The notes below the pieces were generated by a model that saw only the letters and a list, made by a program, of their open reading frames with translations, had not been told where the DNA came from and made no database searches. A DNA stretch of 64,000 nt from Marinomonas rhizomae. Lineage in GTDB: Bacteria; Pseudomonadota; Gammaproteobacteria; Pseudomonadales; Marinomonadaceae. Numbering within the stretch: position 1 is the stretch's first letter; each line of letters starts with the position of its first letter. The DNA is taken from contig NZ_CP073343.1 in the NCBI RefSeq assembly GCF_024397855.1, positions 2,666,001 through 2,730,000 of the forward strand, read 5' to 3'. A program made the translations under genes and the position numbers. Positions 49,230 through 57,506 of this stretch are shown here, one piece after another.

Positions 49230-49366
49230 AAAGAACCCTGTGCATAAAATTAGCTCACTAAAATTGTAGCAGTAAATTCAACACTTACGAATCACTCCGA
49301 ACGGACTGCAAACTACATGGGCTTTATCAAAAATGCGAAAACACAATATAGCCCCAAAAAATACAC

Positions 49367-49422
49367 TTGACGACACCTTAAAACACGATTAAATTAACTA
49401 AACGGTATAGTTAATTTAATCG
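49367..49422 (+). promoter_or_regulatory. trpBA promoter with 15-bp-arm perfect palindrome
   Basis: TTGACG (49367-49372), 17 bp, then TAAATT (49390-49395). The palindrome CGATTAAATTAACTA (49386-49400) with its exact inverse (49408-49422), 7-nt centre, covers the -10 box and the likely start site. This could be an operator or, in RNA, a leader hairpin. Confidence 0.6.
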
Positions 49423-49452
49423 AGAAAAAAATAGCAATTTTAGGAGCAAGTC

Positions 49453-50709
49453 ATGCAAAGCGAGAACGGTTTCTACGGGCAATACGGCGGTAGCTATATT
49501 CCTGAAATCCTTTATTCGAGCCAACAGCAAATTTTACATGCGTTCGAAGAAGCCAAAAACGATCCGGAGTTTCTCGCTGAGCTGAATAAACAATGGCAGC
49601 AGTTTTCTGGCCGCCCAACGCCGTTGACTTTTTGCGCGAATTTGACCGAACACTTTGGTGGCGCACAAATTTATCTGAAGCGCGAAGACTTAAATCACAG
49701 TGGCGCACACAAGATGAACAACGTAATTGGCCAAGGGTTATTGGTCAAACGCATGGGCAAAAAGCGCGTCATTGCAGAAACAGGCGCTGGACAACACGGC
49801 ATTGCTACGGCCCTTGTTGCGGCGCGTTTAGGGCTTGAATGTACCATTTACATGGGTGCAAAAGACATTGAACGTCAGTATCCAAATGTGTTCTGGATGA
49901 AACAACTTGGTGCCACGGTTGTGCCTGTTACCACTGGCGCACAAACCCTACGTGATGCATTAGACGAAGCATTACGTGATTGGTCTTCTAGCCACGAAGA
50001 AAGCCATTATTTAATTGGCACATCTTGTGGTTGTGCGCCCTTCCCTGAAATGGTGGCCTACTTCCAATCTGTTATTGGTAACGAAGTCCGCGAGCAAAGT
50101 GTCGCGCAATTCGGTCAATTTCCAGATCGTTTGTATGCTTGCGTTGGCGGCGGCTCTAATGCTTGCGGTTTATTTCTACCTTTCCTTGATGACAAAGAAG
50201 TAGAAATGATCGGCGTCGAAGCGGGCGGCAAGGGCTTAGAGCTTGGCGAACATTCCATTCGTTTGTCCCATAACCTTGGACAGCCAGGTATCGCCCAAGG
50301 CTTTGCGACCATGTTCTTGCAAGATAACGCAGGACAGCTACAAGAAACCCACTCAATCGCAGCAGGCTTAGACTATGTTGGCGTTTCTCCTATCATTGCC
50401 CATTTAGCCGAAACAGGTCGCATCAAAATGACCTATGCAATGGACGATGATGTGATTGCTGCTTGTACGTTATTGCTTAAAAAAGAAGGCATTATCCCTG
50501 CTTTAGAGTCCTCTCATGCTTTAGCGGGCGCATTTAAAGACGCACCAAACTTACCAAAAGATTCAAAGATCGTCATCAACCTTTCTGGCCGTGGCGACAA
50601 GGACATCTTTAACGTGGCAAAAGCAGTGGAAGATGAAACCTTCCCGCAGTTTTTAACCGATTACCTAGCCTCTTACCCAACCACTCAAAACAAAGGGGAT
50701 AAAGCATGA
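49453..50709 (+). CDS. trpB: tryptophan synthase beta chain
   Basis: PLP enzyme joining indole and serine to make tryptophan. 418 residues with the PLP lysine in HSGAHKMNN, catalytic glutamate in ETGAGQHG, phosphate-binding GGGSNA and the C-terminal LSGRGDKD. One normally conserved stretch departs from the family: after SIAAGLDY it reads VGVSPIIAHL where relatives have a P-x-VGP-x-H pattern. TAGGAG lies 6 nt before the ATG. Overlaps trpA by 4 nt. No other trp gene is nearby. Confidence 0.93.
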   Translation: MQSENGFYGQYGGSYIPEILYSSQQQILHAFEEAKNDPEFLAELNKQWQQFSGRPTPLTFCANLTEHFGGAQIYLKREDLNHSGAHKMNNVIGQGLLVKRMGKKRVIAETGAGQHGIATALVAARLGLECTIYMGAKDIERQYPNVFWMKQLGATVVPVTTGAQTLRDALDEALRDWSSSHEESHYLIGTSCGCAPFPEMVAYFQSVIGNEVREQSVAQFGQFPDRLYACVGGGSNACGLFLPFLDDKEVEMIGVEAGGKGLELGEHSIRLSHNLGQPGIAQGFATMFLQDNAGQLQETHSIAAGLDYVGVSPIIAHLAETGRIKMTYAMDDDVIAACTLLLKKEGIIPALESSHALAGAFKDAPNLPKDSKIVINLSGRGDKDIFNVAKAVEDETFPQFLTDYLASYPTTQNKGDKA

Positions 50710-51491
50710 GCCAGTTAGCGACTTTTATTGAAGAAAAACGCCAAAACAAGCCAATTTTATCCATGACCCATGTGGTTTATGGCTACCCAAGCGTTGAAGA
50801 AAGCTTGAGCTGGATGGAAAGGTTAATGCAGGAAGGCGTCGATTTTATCGAGGTGCAATTTCCTTTTTCCGATCCTGTCGCCGACGGCCCAAGTATAGTT
50901 GCCGCTTGTCATAAAGCATTAGAGCAAAAGCTGGACGTAGAAACCTGCTTATCTCAATTAGGAAAGCTCGCAAAGAACTTCCCTGAAAGCCGCATCGTGT
51001 TAATGAGTTATCTCAACCCAATGTATCGCTTTGGTTTAGACAAGCTAGCCAAGCGTGCGGCTGAGGAGAATATTCTAGGCTTGATCTTACCTGATCTCCC
51101 TATTGAACAATCAGCCACCTACCAAGCGGCTTGTAAAGCCAACGGTATCGATCCAGTGTGGTTGGTAACACCAGTCACACCACCAGACCGTTTAGCCATG
51201 CTAGCCAGTCAAGCCAGCGGTTTCTTATATTGCGTGGCGCGCTCTGGTGTTACAGGCCATTCTGTCCATGAAGGAAAAGCCAAGCAGACCTCACTTGATG
51301 ACTATTTGGCACAAATCAAACAACACGCCAACGCACCAATGGGCGTCGGTTTTGGCCTGCGTGAACGCGATCAGATTGAGCAACTTATCGGCAAAGCTGA
51401 CATCGCGATTTTAGGTTCTGCGCTATTAGATGCGTACAACCAAGGCGGGCAGGAAGCAGGCATTAAACTGATAAAAGATCTGTTTCAATAA
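50706..51491 (+). CDS. trpA: tryptophan synthase alpha chain
   Basis: Cleaves indole-3-glycerol phosphate to indole. 261 residues; the catalytic glutamate and aspartate are kept in FIEVQFPFSDPVADGPSI, although most relatives read LELGIPFSDP there. Further motifs are GLILPDLPIEQS, CVARSGVTG, GVGFGLRERDQI and ILGSALLDA. The unusual start QNKPILSMTHVVYGYPSVEESL differs from typical gammaproteobacterial TrpA (AFVPFVTLGDP). Translationally coupled to trpB. Confidence 0.92.
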   Translation: MSQLATFIEEKRQNKPILSMTHVVYGYPSVEESLSWMERLMQEGVDFIEVQFPFSDPVADGPSIVAACHKALEQKLDVETCLSQLGKLAKNFPESRIVLMSYLNPMYRFGLDKLAKRAAEENILGLILPDLPIEQSATYQAACKANGIDPVWLVTPVTPPDRLAMLASQASGFLYCVARSGVTGHSVHEGKAKQTSLDDYLAQIKQHANAPMGVGFGLRERDQIEQLIGKADIAILGSALLDAYNQGGQEAGIKLIKDLFQ

Positions 51492-51512
51492 AAGCTGATT
51501 TATAAATAGCAC

Positions 51513-51569
51513 TTGAAAAGCTCAAACCATGAACATATGATCCGTATATAAATCATATATGGATCATAT
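51513..51569 (+). promoter_or_regulatory. promoter and palindromic operator of the ParD-like/map unit
   Basis: TTGAAA (51513-51518), 17 bp, then TATGAT (51536-51541). ATATGATCC (51535-51543) pairs with GGATCATAT (51561-51569), and TATAT/ATATA continues inward, making a 35-bp imperfect palindrome over the -10 box and the start site, ending 3 nt before the ATG. This is the standard geometry for autoregulation by a ribbon-helix-helix protein. Confidence 0.65.
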
Positions 51570-51572
51570 CTC

Positions 51573-51779
51573 ATGGGTATTATTAAAATCTCCGACGAAC
51601 TTCACGACGACATTCGCAAAAGCTGCCATGTCATGTCGCGCTCTATCAATGCACAAGCCGAATTCTGGATAAAAATGGGACGCTTAGCCGAGCTCAACCC
51701 CAGTCTCACCTTTTCCGAGTTGATTGCCAACGAACTGGCCAGTGCAAATGCTGAAACACCACTAAAAGCGGTGAAGTAG
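51573..51779 (+). CDS. ParD-like ribbon-helix-helix protein
   Basis: 68-residue protein resembling the ParD-like family (PF11903). The N-terminal strand IIKISDELHDDIRKSCHVM, then the helix pair RSINAQAEFWIKMGRLAELNP, look like a ribbon-helix-helix DNA-binding domain. No ParE-type toxin follows; instead the next gene, 1 nt on, is a methionine aminopeptidase. It probably represses its own promoter through the palindrome upstream, by inference. The ribosome binding site is not obvious because the palindrome occupies the region. Confidence 0.75.
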   Translation: MGIIKISDELHDDIRKSCHVMSRSINAQAEFWIKMGRLAELNPSLTFSELIANELASANAETPLKAVK

Positions 51780-51780
51780 C

Positions 51781-52554
51781 ATGCAAGTTCATATTAAGAC
51801 ACCAACAGAAATCGAACTCATGCGTGAGTCTGGCAAATTACTGGCCAGCGTATTTCATATGCTCGATGACTTCGTCAAAGAAGGCGTATCGACTTTAGAA
51901 ATCAACGATAAAGTAGAAGACTTCATTCGCAATGAACTGAACGCCAGGCCGGCAAGCCTTGGGCAATACGATTATGGCTTTTCCTTAAACTCTTCAATAA
52001 ATGAAGTCGTTTGTCATGGCGTGCCAAACGACAGCCATAAACTCAAAGCAAAAGACATCATCAATCTAGACATCACCTTAGAGAAAAACGGTTTTATCGC
52101 CGATTCCAGTAAAATGTATGTCATGAGTGACGCCAACCCTATTGCCAAACGTCTGGTCAAAACAACGTATGACGCCATGTGGGCTGGAATCAAAAAAGTA
52201 AAACCCGGCGCTACCCTAGGCGACATTGGCGCAGCCATCCAAACCCTAGCGGAAAGCAAAGGTTATTCTGTCGTAAAAGAATACTGCGGTCACGGTATTG
52301 GTCGAGAAATGCACGAAGAACCACAAGTACTGCATTACGGTAAAGCAGGAACAGGAATGACATTGGAAGCAGGCATGACTTTCACCATCGAACCCATGAT
52401 CAACCAAGGGAAAGCCAAGACCAAGACAAAAAAAGACGGCTGGACGGTTGTGACGGCTGATAAAAAACTCTCCGCTCAATGGGAGCACACCATCTTAGTC
52501 ACAGACACGGGTTATGAAGTTCTGACCTTAAGAAACGAAGAAACCAGTATCTAA
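51781..52554 (+). CDS. map: type I methionine aminopeptidase
   Basis: Removes N-terminal methionine from nascent proteins. 257 residues with all five metal ligands expected: two aspartates in NLDITLEKNGFIADSSKMY, histidine in CGHGIGREMHEEP, glutamate in FTIEPMI and glutamate in QWEHTILVT; substrate histidine in VCHGVP. Likely active. It is not next to rpsB or tsf as the housekeeping map often is, so it may be a second copy, which this window cannot show. Forms a two-gene unit with the ParD-like gene. Confidence 0.93.
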   Translation: MQVHIKTPTEIELMRESGKLLASVFHMLDDFVKEGVSTLEINDKVEDFIRNELNARPASLGQYDYGFSLNSSINEVVCHGVPNDSHKLKAKDIINLDITLEKNGFIADSSKMYVMSDANPIAKRLVKTTYDAMWAGIKKVKPGATLGDIGAAIQTLAESKGYSVVKEYCGHGIGREMHEEPQVLHYGKAGTGMTLEAGMTFTIEPMINQGKAKTKTKKDGWTVVTADKKLSAQWEHTILVTDTGYEVLTLRNEETSI

Positions 52555-52637
52555 AGGGGTAAGATACTGGCTTCTGGGGTTAACCTACTAACCTTATTAC
52601 TCAGATTTTTAGGCTAGTTTTGCGTTTTAGTACTCGC

Positions 52638-53210
52638 TTATTGCTTAGGTAAAAGCACGGTATCAATTACATGAATAACACCATTCGATTGTTTAACGTC
52701 AGCAATAGTCACGTGAGCAACGCGGCCGTTTTCGTCTTCAAGCATAATCTTGTCGCCCATGTATGTAGCCATTAATGTACAGCCACCAATCGTCGGCACT
52801 GGGTGTTTGCCCATGTCATCATCAATCATGGTTTTAATGGCGCCAGATAGAGCATCCGCTTTTACCACGTGACAAGCCAACACCTTAGTTAAAGCCGCTT
52901 TGTTTTCTGGTTTCAATAAACCGGCTACGGCACCCTCTGGTAATTTATCAAAAGCAGCATTGGTTGGCGCAAAGACAGTAAAAGGACCTGGGCCTTGAAG
53001 AGTTTCAACCAAACCTGCGGCTTTAACGGCAGCCACTAATGTCGTGTGGTCTTTAGAGTTAACCGCATTTTCAATGATGTTTTTGCTCGCATACATTGGA
53101 GCGCCACCCACCATTGGATTAGCATTGTCATCAGTTGTTTTCATGCCGCTAGCAGAACAGCCAGCAAGCGTTACAATTGTCGCAGCAGAAACAAGACTTA
53201 GTAATTTCAT
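52638..53210 (-). CDS. fasciclin (FAS1) domain lipoprotein
   Basis: 190-residue exported protein. Lipoprotein signal MKLLSLVSAATIVTLAGC with lipobox LAGC, a short linker, then one FAS1 domain with its two hallmark segments, GPFTVFAPTNAAFDKLP and SNGVIHVIDTVLLP. Start chosen where GGAG lies 7 nt upstream. FAS1 domains act in adhesion or envelope functions; role here unknown. Followed upstream on the same strand by msrB. Confidence 0.9.
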   Translation of the reverse strand: MKLLSLVSAATIVTLAGCSASGMKTTDDNANPMVGGAPMYASKNIIENAVNSKDHTTLVAAVKAAGLVETLQGPGPFTVFAPTNAAFDKLPEGAVAGLLKPENKAALTKVLACHVVKADALSGAIKTMIDDDMGKHPVPTIGGCTLMATYMGDKIMLEDENGRVAHVTIADVKQSNGVIHVIDTVLLPKQ

Positions 53211-53317
53211 TGTTATTCTCCAGTTTGTTTTTCCATAACAATTCGCCATGGTTATTAAGAGATACGCAGCGAATTTAAAAAGGTTTCAATTTTTAAAAAA
53301 TAATTTAAAAATCGTAA

Positions 53318-53806
53318 TTAAACAGGCTTAAATACTAAAGAAATACCATTTAAACAATGGCGCAATCCTGTTGGCTTCGGACCATCATCAAAAATATGCC
53401 CCAAGTGACTGCCACATCGACGACAATGAACTTCTGTGCGTTTCATAAAGAAACCATTATCTTCTTTCGTACCAACAGCATTAGGTAAGCTGTCATAAAA
53501 ACTTGGCCAACCTGTTCCACTTTCATATTTCGTATTACTAGGATACAGGGGAAGATCGCAACCTTTACAGAGATAAGTGCCCTCTCGCTTTTCATTAAGC
53601 AAAGGACTACTACCTGCACGCTCTGTTTTCTCCTCTCTCATTACTTGGTATTCAAAATCACTTAACTTTACTTGCCATTGTTTCTTACTTCGAACCACCT
53701 CAAAATTTTCACCAGAAGTGGAAGAGGCAGCCATAACAGGTGTACTAAACGAATGAGCACCACCAATAACACACGCGCTTGTTACGAGAAAATTCCGACG
53801 ATTCAT
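53318..53806 (-). CDS. msrB: exported methionine-R-sulfoxide reductase MsrB
   Basis: Reduces methionine-R-sulfoxide. 162 residues with a Tat-type signal (MNRRNFLVTSACVIGG), so it works in the periplasm. Zinc site cysteines in CKGCD and CRRCGSHLGH; active-site cysteine in RHCLNGISLVF where relatives have RYCVNSASLRF. Substrate loop SGTGWPSFYD is intact. Located 108 nt upstream of the FAS1 gene on the same strand; a shared envelope-oxidation role is possible. Confidence 0.92.
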   Translation of the reverse strand: MNRRNFLVTSACVIGGAHSFSTPVMAASSTSGENFEVVRSKKQWQVKLSDFEYQVMREEKTERAGSSPLLNEKREGTYLCKGCDLPLYPSNTKYESGTGWPSFYDSLPNAVGTKEDNGFFMKRTEVHCRRCGSHLGHIFDDGPKPTGLRHCLNGISLVFKPV

Positions 53807-53982
53807 AGTATTTCTCCTTATTAGAATTAGGCTTTTGCTTTATAGCCAAAACGCAATAGATACTAATAAGTACGCAAAAACCTAAAAGAAAGTTTCAATT
53901 TTCTAGGTTAAGAGCGTAATGAGAAGCCCAACTAGGCGGTACTGGCCCTTCTGCAAAAAGATATGCTTTTTTAAAACGCAAA

Positions 53983-54018
53983 AAAAAAGGGTAAGTTCCG
54001 AAGAACTTACCCTTTTTT
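53983..54018. terminator. terminator after the cold-shock gene
   Basis: Stem AAGGGTAAGTTC/GAACTTACCCTT with CGAA tetraloop, A-run before and T-run after. Bidirectional in form. Confidence 0.92.
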
Positions 54019-54037
54019 AAATATTCTTAGTAGCTAA

Positions 54038-54247
54038 TTAAAGCACTGTAATATTTTCTGCTTGAGGACCTTTTTGGCCAGCAGTAACAACGAATTCTAC
54101 TTGTTGGCCTTCAGCCAATGTTTTGAATCCTGAGCTAGCGATAGCGCTGAAATGTGCGAACACATCTGGGCCGGACTCTTGCTCAATAAAACCAAAACCT
54201 TTAATTTCGTTGAACCACTTAACGGTTCCTTTCACTGTATTAGACAT
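54038..54247 (-). CDS. cold-shock domain protein (CspA family)
   Basis: 69-residue single-domain RNA/DNA-binding protein with RNP1 KGFGFIE and RNP2 DVFAHFSA. It starts [20 protein letters not shown]. Which Csp paralogue it is, and whether it is cold-induced, cannot be told from the protein. Its long leader suggests post-transcriptional control. Confidence 0.93.
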   Translation of the reverse strand: MSNTVKGTVKWFNEIKGFGFIEQESGPDVFAHFSAIASSGFKTLAEGQQVEFVVTAGQKGPQAENITVL

Positions 54248-54407
54248 AAATAATCACCTGAGTTTTAAATAGCCCTTTAGGGGCCAGTTTTGCAAAAAAA
54301 ATAGACTTGTACTTAGAAACTTTCAGGACGAGGATTTTATGAATAAAACAACGTATTGCAGAGTTAATAATTTTAGACTTCTTTCTAGCTTGTACCGCCA
54401 TACTATA
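54248..54407 (-). promoter_or_regulatory. candidate promoter and long 5' leader of the cold-shock gene
   Basis: A TATAGT -10 box (54407 to 54402) would start a leader of about 148 nt, close to the 159 nt of E. coli cspA. Immediately after the start site the RNA would read GGCGGTACAAG, which resembles the cold box TGACGTACAGA. Near the gene GCCCC-TAAA-GGGC can form a hairpin. No good -35 seen. Thermosensing is inference. Confidence 0.4.
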
Positions 54408-54450
54408 GAGATTAACTTTGGATAGATAGCTTTTTACAACTTATTTTAAA

Positions 54451-55614
54451 TTACCCCCACACCTTCTGCCCATCAATCCATGTTGATGTGACAAAAAAAT
54501 CTTCGCTTAAACCGACAAGACTCGCTCGGTATCCCGCTTTAATACGGCCAAAAGATTGCTCTATTCCTAAAAATTCAGCAGGCCTTAAAGACGCCATTTG
54601 CAACGCCTCCGTAGGCGTTCGCCCGATTAAATGAATAGTATTACGTACGGCCGTTGCCATGTCTAAATCAGAACCTGCAAGTGTGCCGTCTTCGGTGGTC
54701 ACTTTACCTTCGCTACGCAGGACTTTTTTTCCTAAAAATGGCATTTCTTGCTCATCAGATCCTACACTCTGAATCGCGTCAGTCACCAACAGCATGTGAT
54801 CGCAACCTTTCGCGGCAATCGCGACTCTCATACTCGCAGGATGAACATGATGGCCATCGGCGATTAATCCGCACCAGGTAGGCTTATCCGTTTGCAATGC
54901 TGCACCAACCACACCAGGCTCACGGCTAATTAAAGGCGTCATAGCATTAAACAAATGGGTGAAACCACGAGCACCATCCATCACAGCTTGCCTTGCTTGA
55001 TCATAATTCGCAGCAGAGTGGCCAATGCAAACAATAACGCCTTCGGCAACAAGCCATTCAATAAAGCCTTCTGGCACTTGCTCTGGCGCTAATGTCACCA
55101 TAAGTTTTCCGCTACGACTTACTTCCAATAAAGCGGACAATTTGCCTTCTGTCGGCTTGCGCAATTTCGACTCATTATGAACACCTTTGCGGATAGGATT
55201 GAGATAAGGACCTTCATAGTGCAGACCTAAAATACCCGCCATGTTTTGCTTAAGAGCTTGGCAAACCGCTTGATGCGCTTGCGACATGATTTCGTAATCA
55301 TCGGAAATTAATGTCGGCATCATGGCCACAGTGCCAAATTGAGCATGCACAGCCACCATGCGCTCTAATGCCTCAAGAGTCGGCGTATGGTTAAACAAGG
55401 CGCCACCGCCACCATTGACATGCACATCAATAAACCCTGGCGCCAGAATATCAACCACGTCTGTATTTTCAGTGGATTGCTCAACAGCTAAATCAGCAAC
55501 AGATGTAATAGAGTCAATCACTTGCCCTTTAAAGGTCACCTTTTGATTCGTGAGCCAGTTCTCACCATCGAACAAACGCTTGGCAAACAAGGTTGTTAAC
55601 TTATGTTCCATCAT
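54451..55614 (-). CDS. nagA: N-acetylglucosamine-6-phosphate deacetylase
   Basis: Makes glucosamine-6-phosphate from GlcNAc-6-P. 387 residues, amidohydrolase fold: PGFIDVHVNGGGG, LHYEGPYLNPIRKGVHNESKLR with the metal glutamate, IGHSAANYDQA, FTHLFNAMTP, VTDAIQSVG. AAGGAA precedes the ATG by 6 nt. Overlaps nagK by 4 nt. Last gene of nagBKA. Confidence 0.95.
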   Translation of the reverse strand: MMEHKLTTLFAKRLFDGENWLTNQKVTFKGQVIDSITSVADLAVEQSTENTDVVDILAPGFIDVHVNGGGGALFNHTPTLEALERMVAVHAQFGTVAMMPTLISDDYEIMSQAHQAVCQALKQNMAGILGLHYEGPYLNPIRKGVHNESKLRKPTEGKLSALLEVSRSGKLMVTLAPEQVPEGFIEWLVAEGVIVCIGHSAANYDQARQAVMDGARGFTHLFNAMTPLISREPGVVGAALQTDKPTWCGLIADGHHVHPASMRVAIAAKGCDHMLLVTDAIQSVGSDEQEMPFLGKKVLRSEGKVTTEDGTLAGSDLDMATAVRNTIHLIGRTPTEALQMASLRPAEFLGIEQSFGRIKAGYRASLVGLSEDFFVTSTWIDGQKVWG

Positions 55615-56492
55615 ATTGCTTTCCTTCCTATTTGAGCTTTAGCCATCAAAATGGCACCCGCCATAGCGTCACCCTTTGGCTGACAAAAGTAAGGCGAGAA
55701 ACGCTCTGGCAAATATTCTAAAATGGCCTCTGAGACGCCGCCAACTAAAACGACCTTCCGAGCACCTTTAGCTATCAAAGCGTCTAGGTATTGACTCACC
55801 CACTCCACTTGTTGCTGGATAATTTTCAGGGCAATTGGGTCTTTTTGCTGGGCAAACTGAAATACCTGAACTGCAAACGCACCGTACTCTTTTGGCAAGG
55901 GAGCTCTGTTTTGATACAAGACATATTCCTCTGCCGATAAAGAGAACTCAGCATTAATGCTGTCGGTAAAAGGTGTCGATGGAGAAATGCCATCCAAGGC
56001 TGCTAGTGAATACTCTAAAGCAGCAAGACCAATACGCGCCCCACTACCTTGGTCCGATAAGGGAAAACCCCAGCCACCAACAATATTGAATCGTTCATTT
56101 TGATAAACAACCCCACAGCTGCCTGTGCCCAATATCAATAACGCGCCATCTTCGCCATTAAAGGCCCCCAAACAAGCCGCATGCGCATCGGTCAATAAGT
56201 AACGCTGCCCAAACGGTGATTTTTGAGCAATCACCAACTCTTGCTCCAATGGCTGGTTGGCACCCGCTAAGCCTAAACCTAAGGTAATTTTTGCATAAAC
56301 TTCGGGAGAAATATTGCCTTGATGGCACGCTTCAAGACAGGCGTTGATAATATTCTGCCAAGCCGCCTCAATACCAATTCTTGGATTACCAGAGCCACCG
56401 ACGGCTTCACCTAAAACATTGCCATCACCATCAACCAAGCGGGCGCGGCAAAAAGTACCGCCGCCGTCCACACCAATATATAAACCGCTCAT
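55611..56492 (-). CDS. nagK: N-acetylglucosamine/glucosamine kinase (BadF/BadG ATPase family)
   Basis: 293-residue sugar kinase. Phosphate-1 loop YIGVDGGGTFCRARL, ALLILGTGSCGV, GGWGFPLSDQGSGARIG, VVLVGGVSEAIL. Its place between nagB and nagA and beside a sugar importer argues that it phosphorylates imported GlcNAc or glucosamine; Vibrio GspK glucosamine kinase is of this family. The substrate choice between the two is undecided. Overlaps both neighbours by 4 nt. Confidence 0.82.
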   Translation of the reverse strand: MSGLYIGVDGGGTFCRARLVDGDGNVLGEAVGGSGNPRIGIEAAWQNIINACLEACHQGNISPEVYAKITLGLGLAGANQPLEQELVIAQKSPFGQRYLLTDAHAACLGAFNGEDGALLILGTGSCGVVYQNERFNIVGGWGFPLSDQGSGARIGLAALEYSLAALDGISPSTPFTDSINAEFSLSAEEYVLYQNRAPLPKEYGAFAVQVFQFAQQKDPIALKIIQQQVEWVSQYLDALIAKGARKVVLVGGVSEAILEYLPERFSPYFCQPKGDAMAGAILMAKAQIGRKAI

Positions 56493-57289
56493 GCCAAACT
56501 TCCCTCGTGCAATTGTTGACGTTTTTGTTCACACCATTGGTAATATTCTTTTAACATTAACAAGCTAGCGGCTTCTTCATCTAACACTATGGTTGCCGCT
56601 TCATGCAGTTGCAGTGCTGACGCTGGACACATGGCAGAAAGCGGGCCTTCAATCATGGCTTTAACCGACTCTGCTTTCGCCTTACCAGTGGCCATTAACA
56701 GTACCGACCTGCTTTCTAAAATAGTACCAATTCCCATGGTTAGCGCTAAATGCGGCTGATACTCGTCTTCTTCAAAAAAACGTTTATTCGCAACAACGGT
56801 AGACTCTGACAAGGTTTTAATACGTGTTCGTGAAGCAAAACTGGAAGTAGGTTCATTAAAACCAATATGACCATTTAAGCCAATGCCTAAAATCTGCAAA
56901 TCAATACCACCCGCTTGCTGGATACTCACTTCATAATCTTGCGCACTTTTCTTTAAGGTGTCTGCATTTTGGCTCTCGGCCAATGGAACATATGTGTTCG
57001 TTGCGACAATATCAATCGATTCAAACAGGTGTTGATTCATAAAGGTGCGATAGCTCTGCTGATGAGAATCGGCAATACCAATATATTCATCCAAATTAAA
57101 GCTGATGGTTTGACGGAACGATACTTGCTTGGATTGATAACGTGCCACCAACTCTTTGTACAAAGCAATGGGCGTAGACCCAGTCGCCAACCCTAAAACA
57201 GGATTCGTTTTGGTATTAATCACATCAACGACACGATCAGCCGCGAACAAGGCCACATCATGAGCGGATGGGAGAATGATGACTTGCAT
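56489..57289 (-). CDS. nagB: glucosamine-6-phosphate deaminase
   Basis: Converts glucosamine-6-P to fructose-6-P and ammonia. 266 residues from the ATG giving MQVIILPS, identical in length to E. coli NagB; GAGGG lies 5 nt upstream, so the longer open frame was rejected. Motifs: LGLATGSTPIALY, SFNLDEYIGIADSHQQSY, GIGLNGHIGFNEPTSSF and ALTMGIGTIL. First gene of nagBKA, divergent from the importer operon. Confidence 0.95.
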   Translation of the reverse strand: MQVIILPSAHDVALFAADRVVDVINTKTNPVLGLATGSTPIALYKELVARYQSKQVSFRQTISFNLDEYIGIADSHQQSYRTFMNQHLFESIDIVATNTYVPLAESQNADTLKKSAQDYEVSIQQAGGIDLQILGIGLNGHIGFNEPTSSFASRTRIKTLSESTVVANKRFFEEDEYQPHLALTMGIGTILESRSVLLMATGKAKAESVKAMIEGPLSAMCPASALQLHEAATIVLDEEAASLLMLKEYYQWCEQKRQQLHEGSLA

Positions 57290-57506
57290 AAGAACCCTCT
57301 TTTTCAGCCATAAAAACAAACCAATATAAGACCAATTAAAACGCAAGATCAAATTATTTTCCACAATTCTGTCATATTTATTTGCCTGAACGAATAATTG
57401 GTGCTAATTTTTAAAAAAATAAATACCTAAAAGATACCAATAAGACTTTAGAGACTAATAAAAAAGCAACCACATCACAATTGGAAAACACAATCGGAGA
57501 GTACTC
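57290..57506. promoter_or_regulatory. divergent nag control region
   Basis: 217 bp between nagB and the importer operon. Contains ACCAAT-ATAAG-ACCAAT at 57320-57336 and a related ACCAATAAGAC at 57436-57446. The AGACCAAT half matches the half-site of DasR/NagR-type GntR operators, but no full two-sided site is visible. Likely target of the GntR regulator at the end of the importer operon. Confidence 0.4.

Noticed and set aside
54240..54401. 53-codon basic open frame in the leader of the cold-shock gene, ending over its ATG
   Set aside because: Its ATG would lie at or upstream of the predicted transcription start, it has no ribosome binding site, and an untranslated regulatory leader explains the region better.
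57320..57446. ACCAAT repeats as a proven NagR operator
   Set aside because: Only half-sites match the DasR/NagR-type consensus; kept as a low-confidence control region instead of a defined operator.
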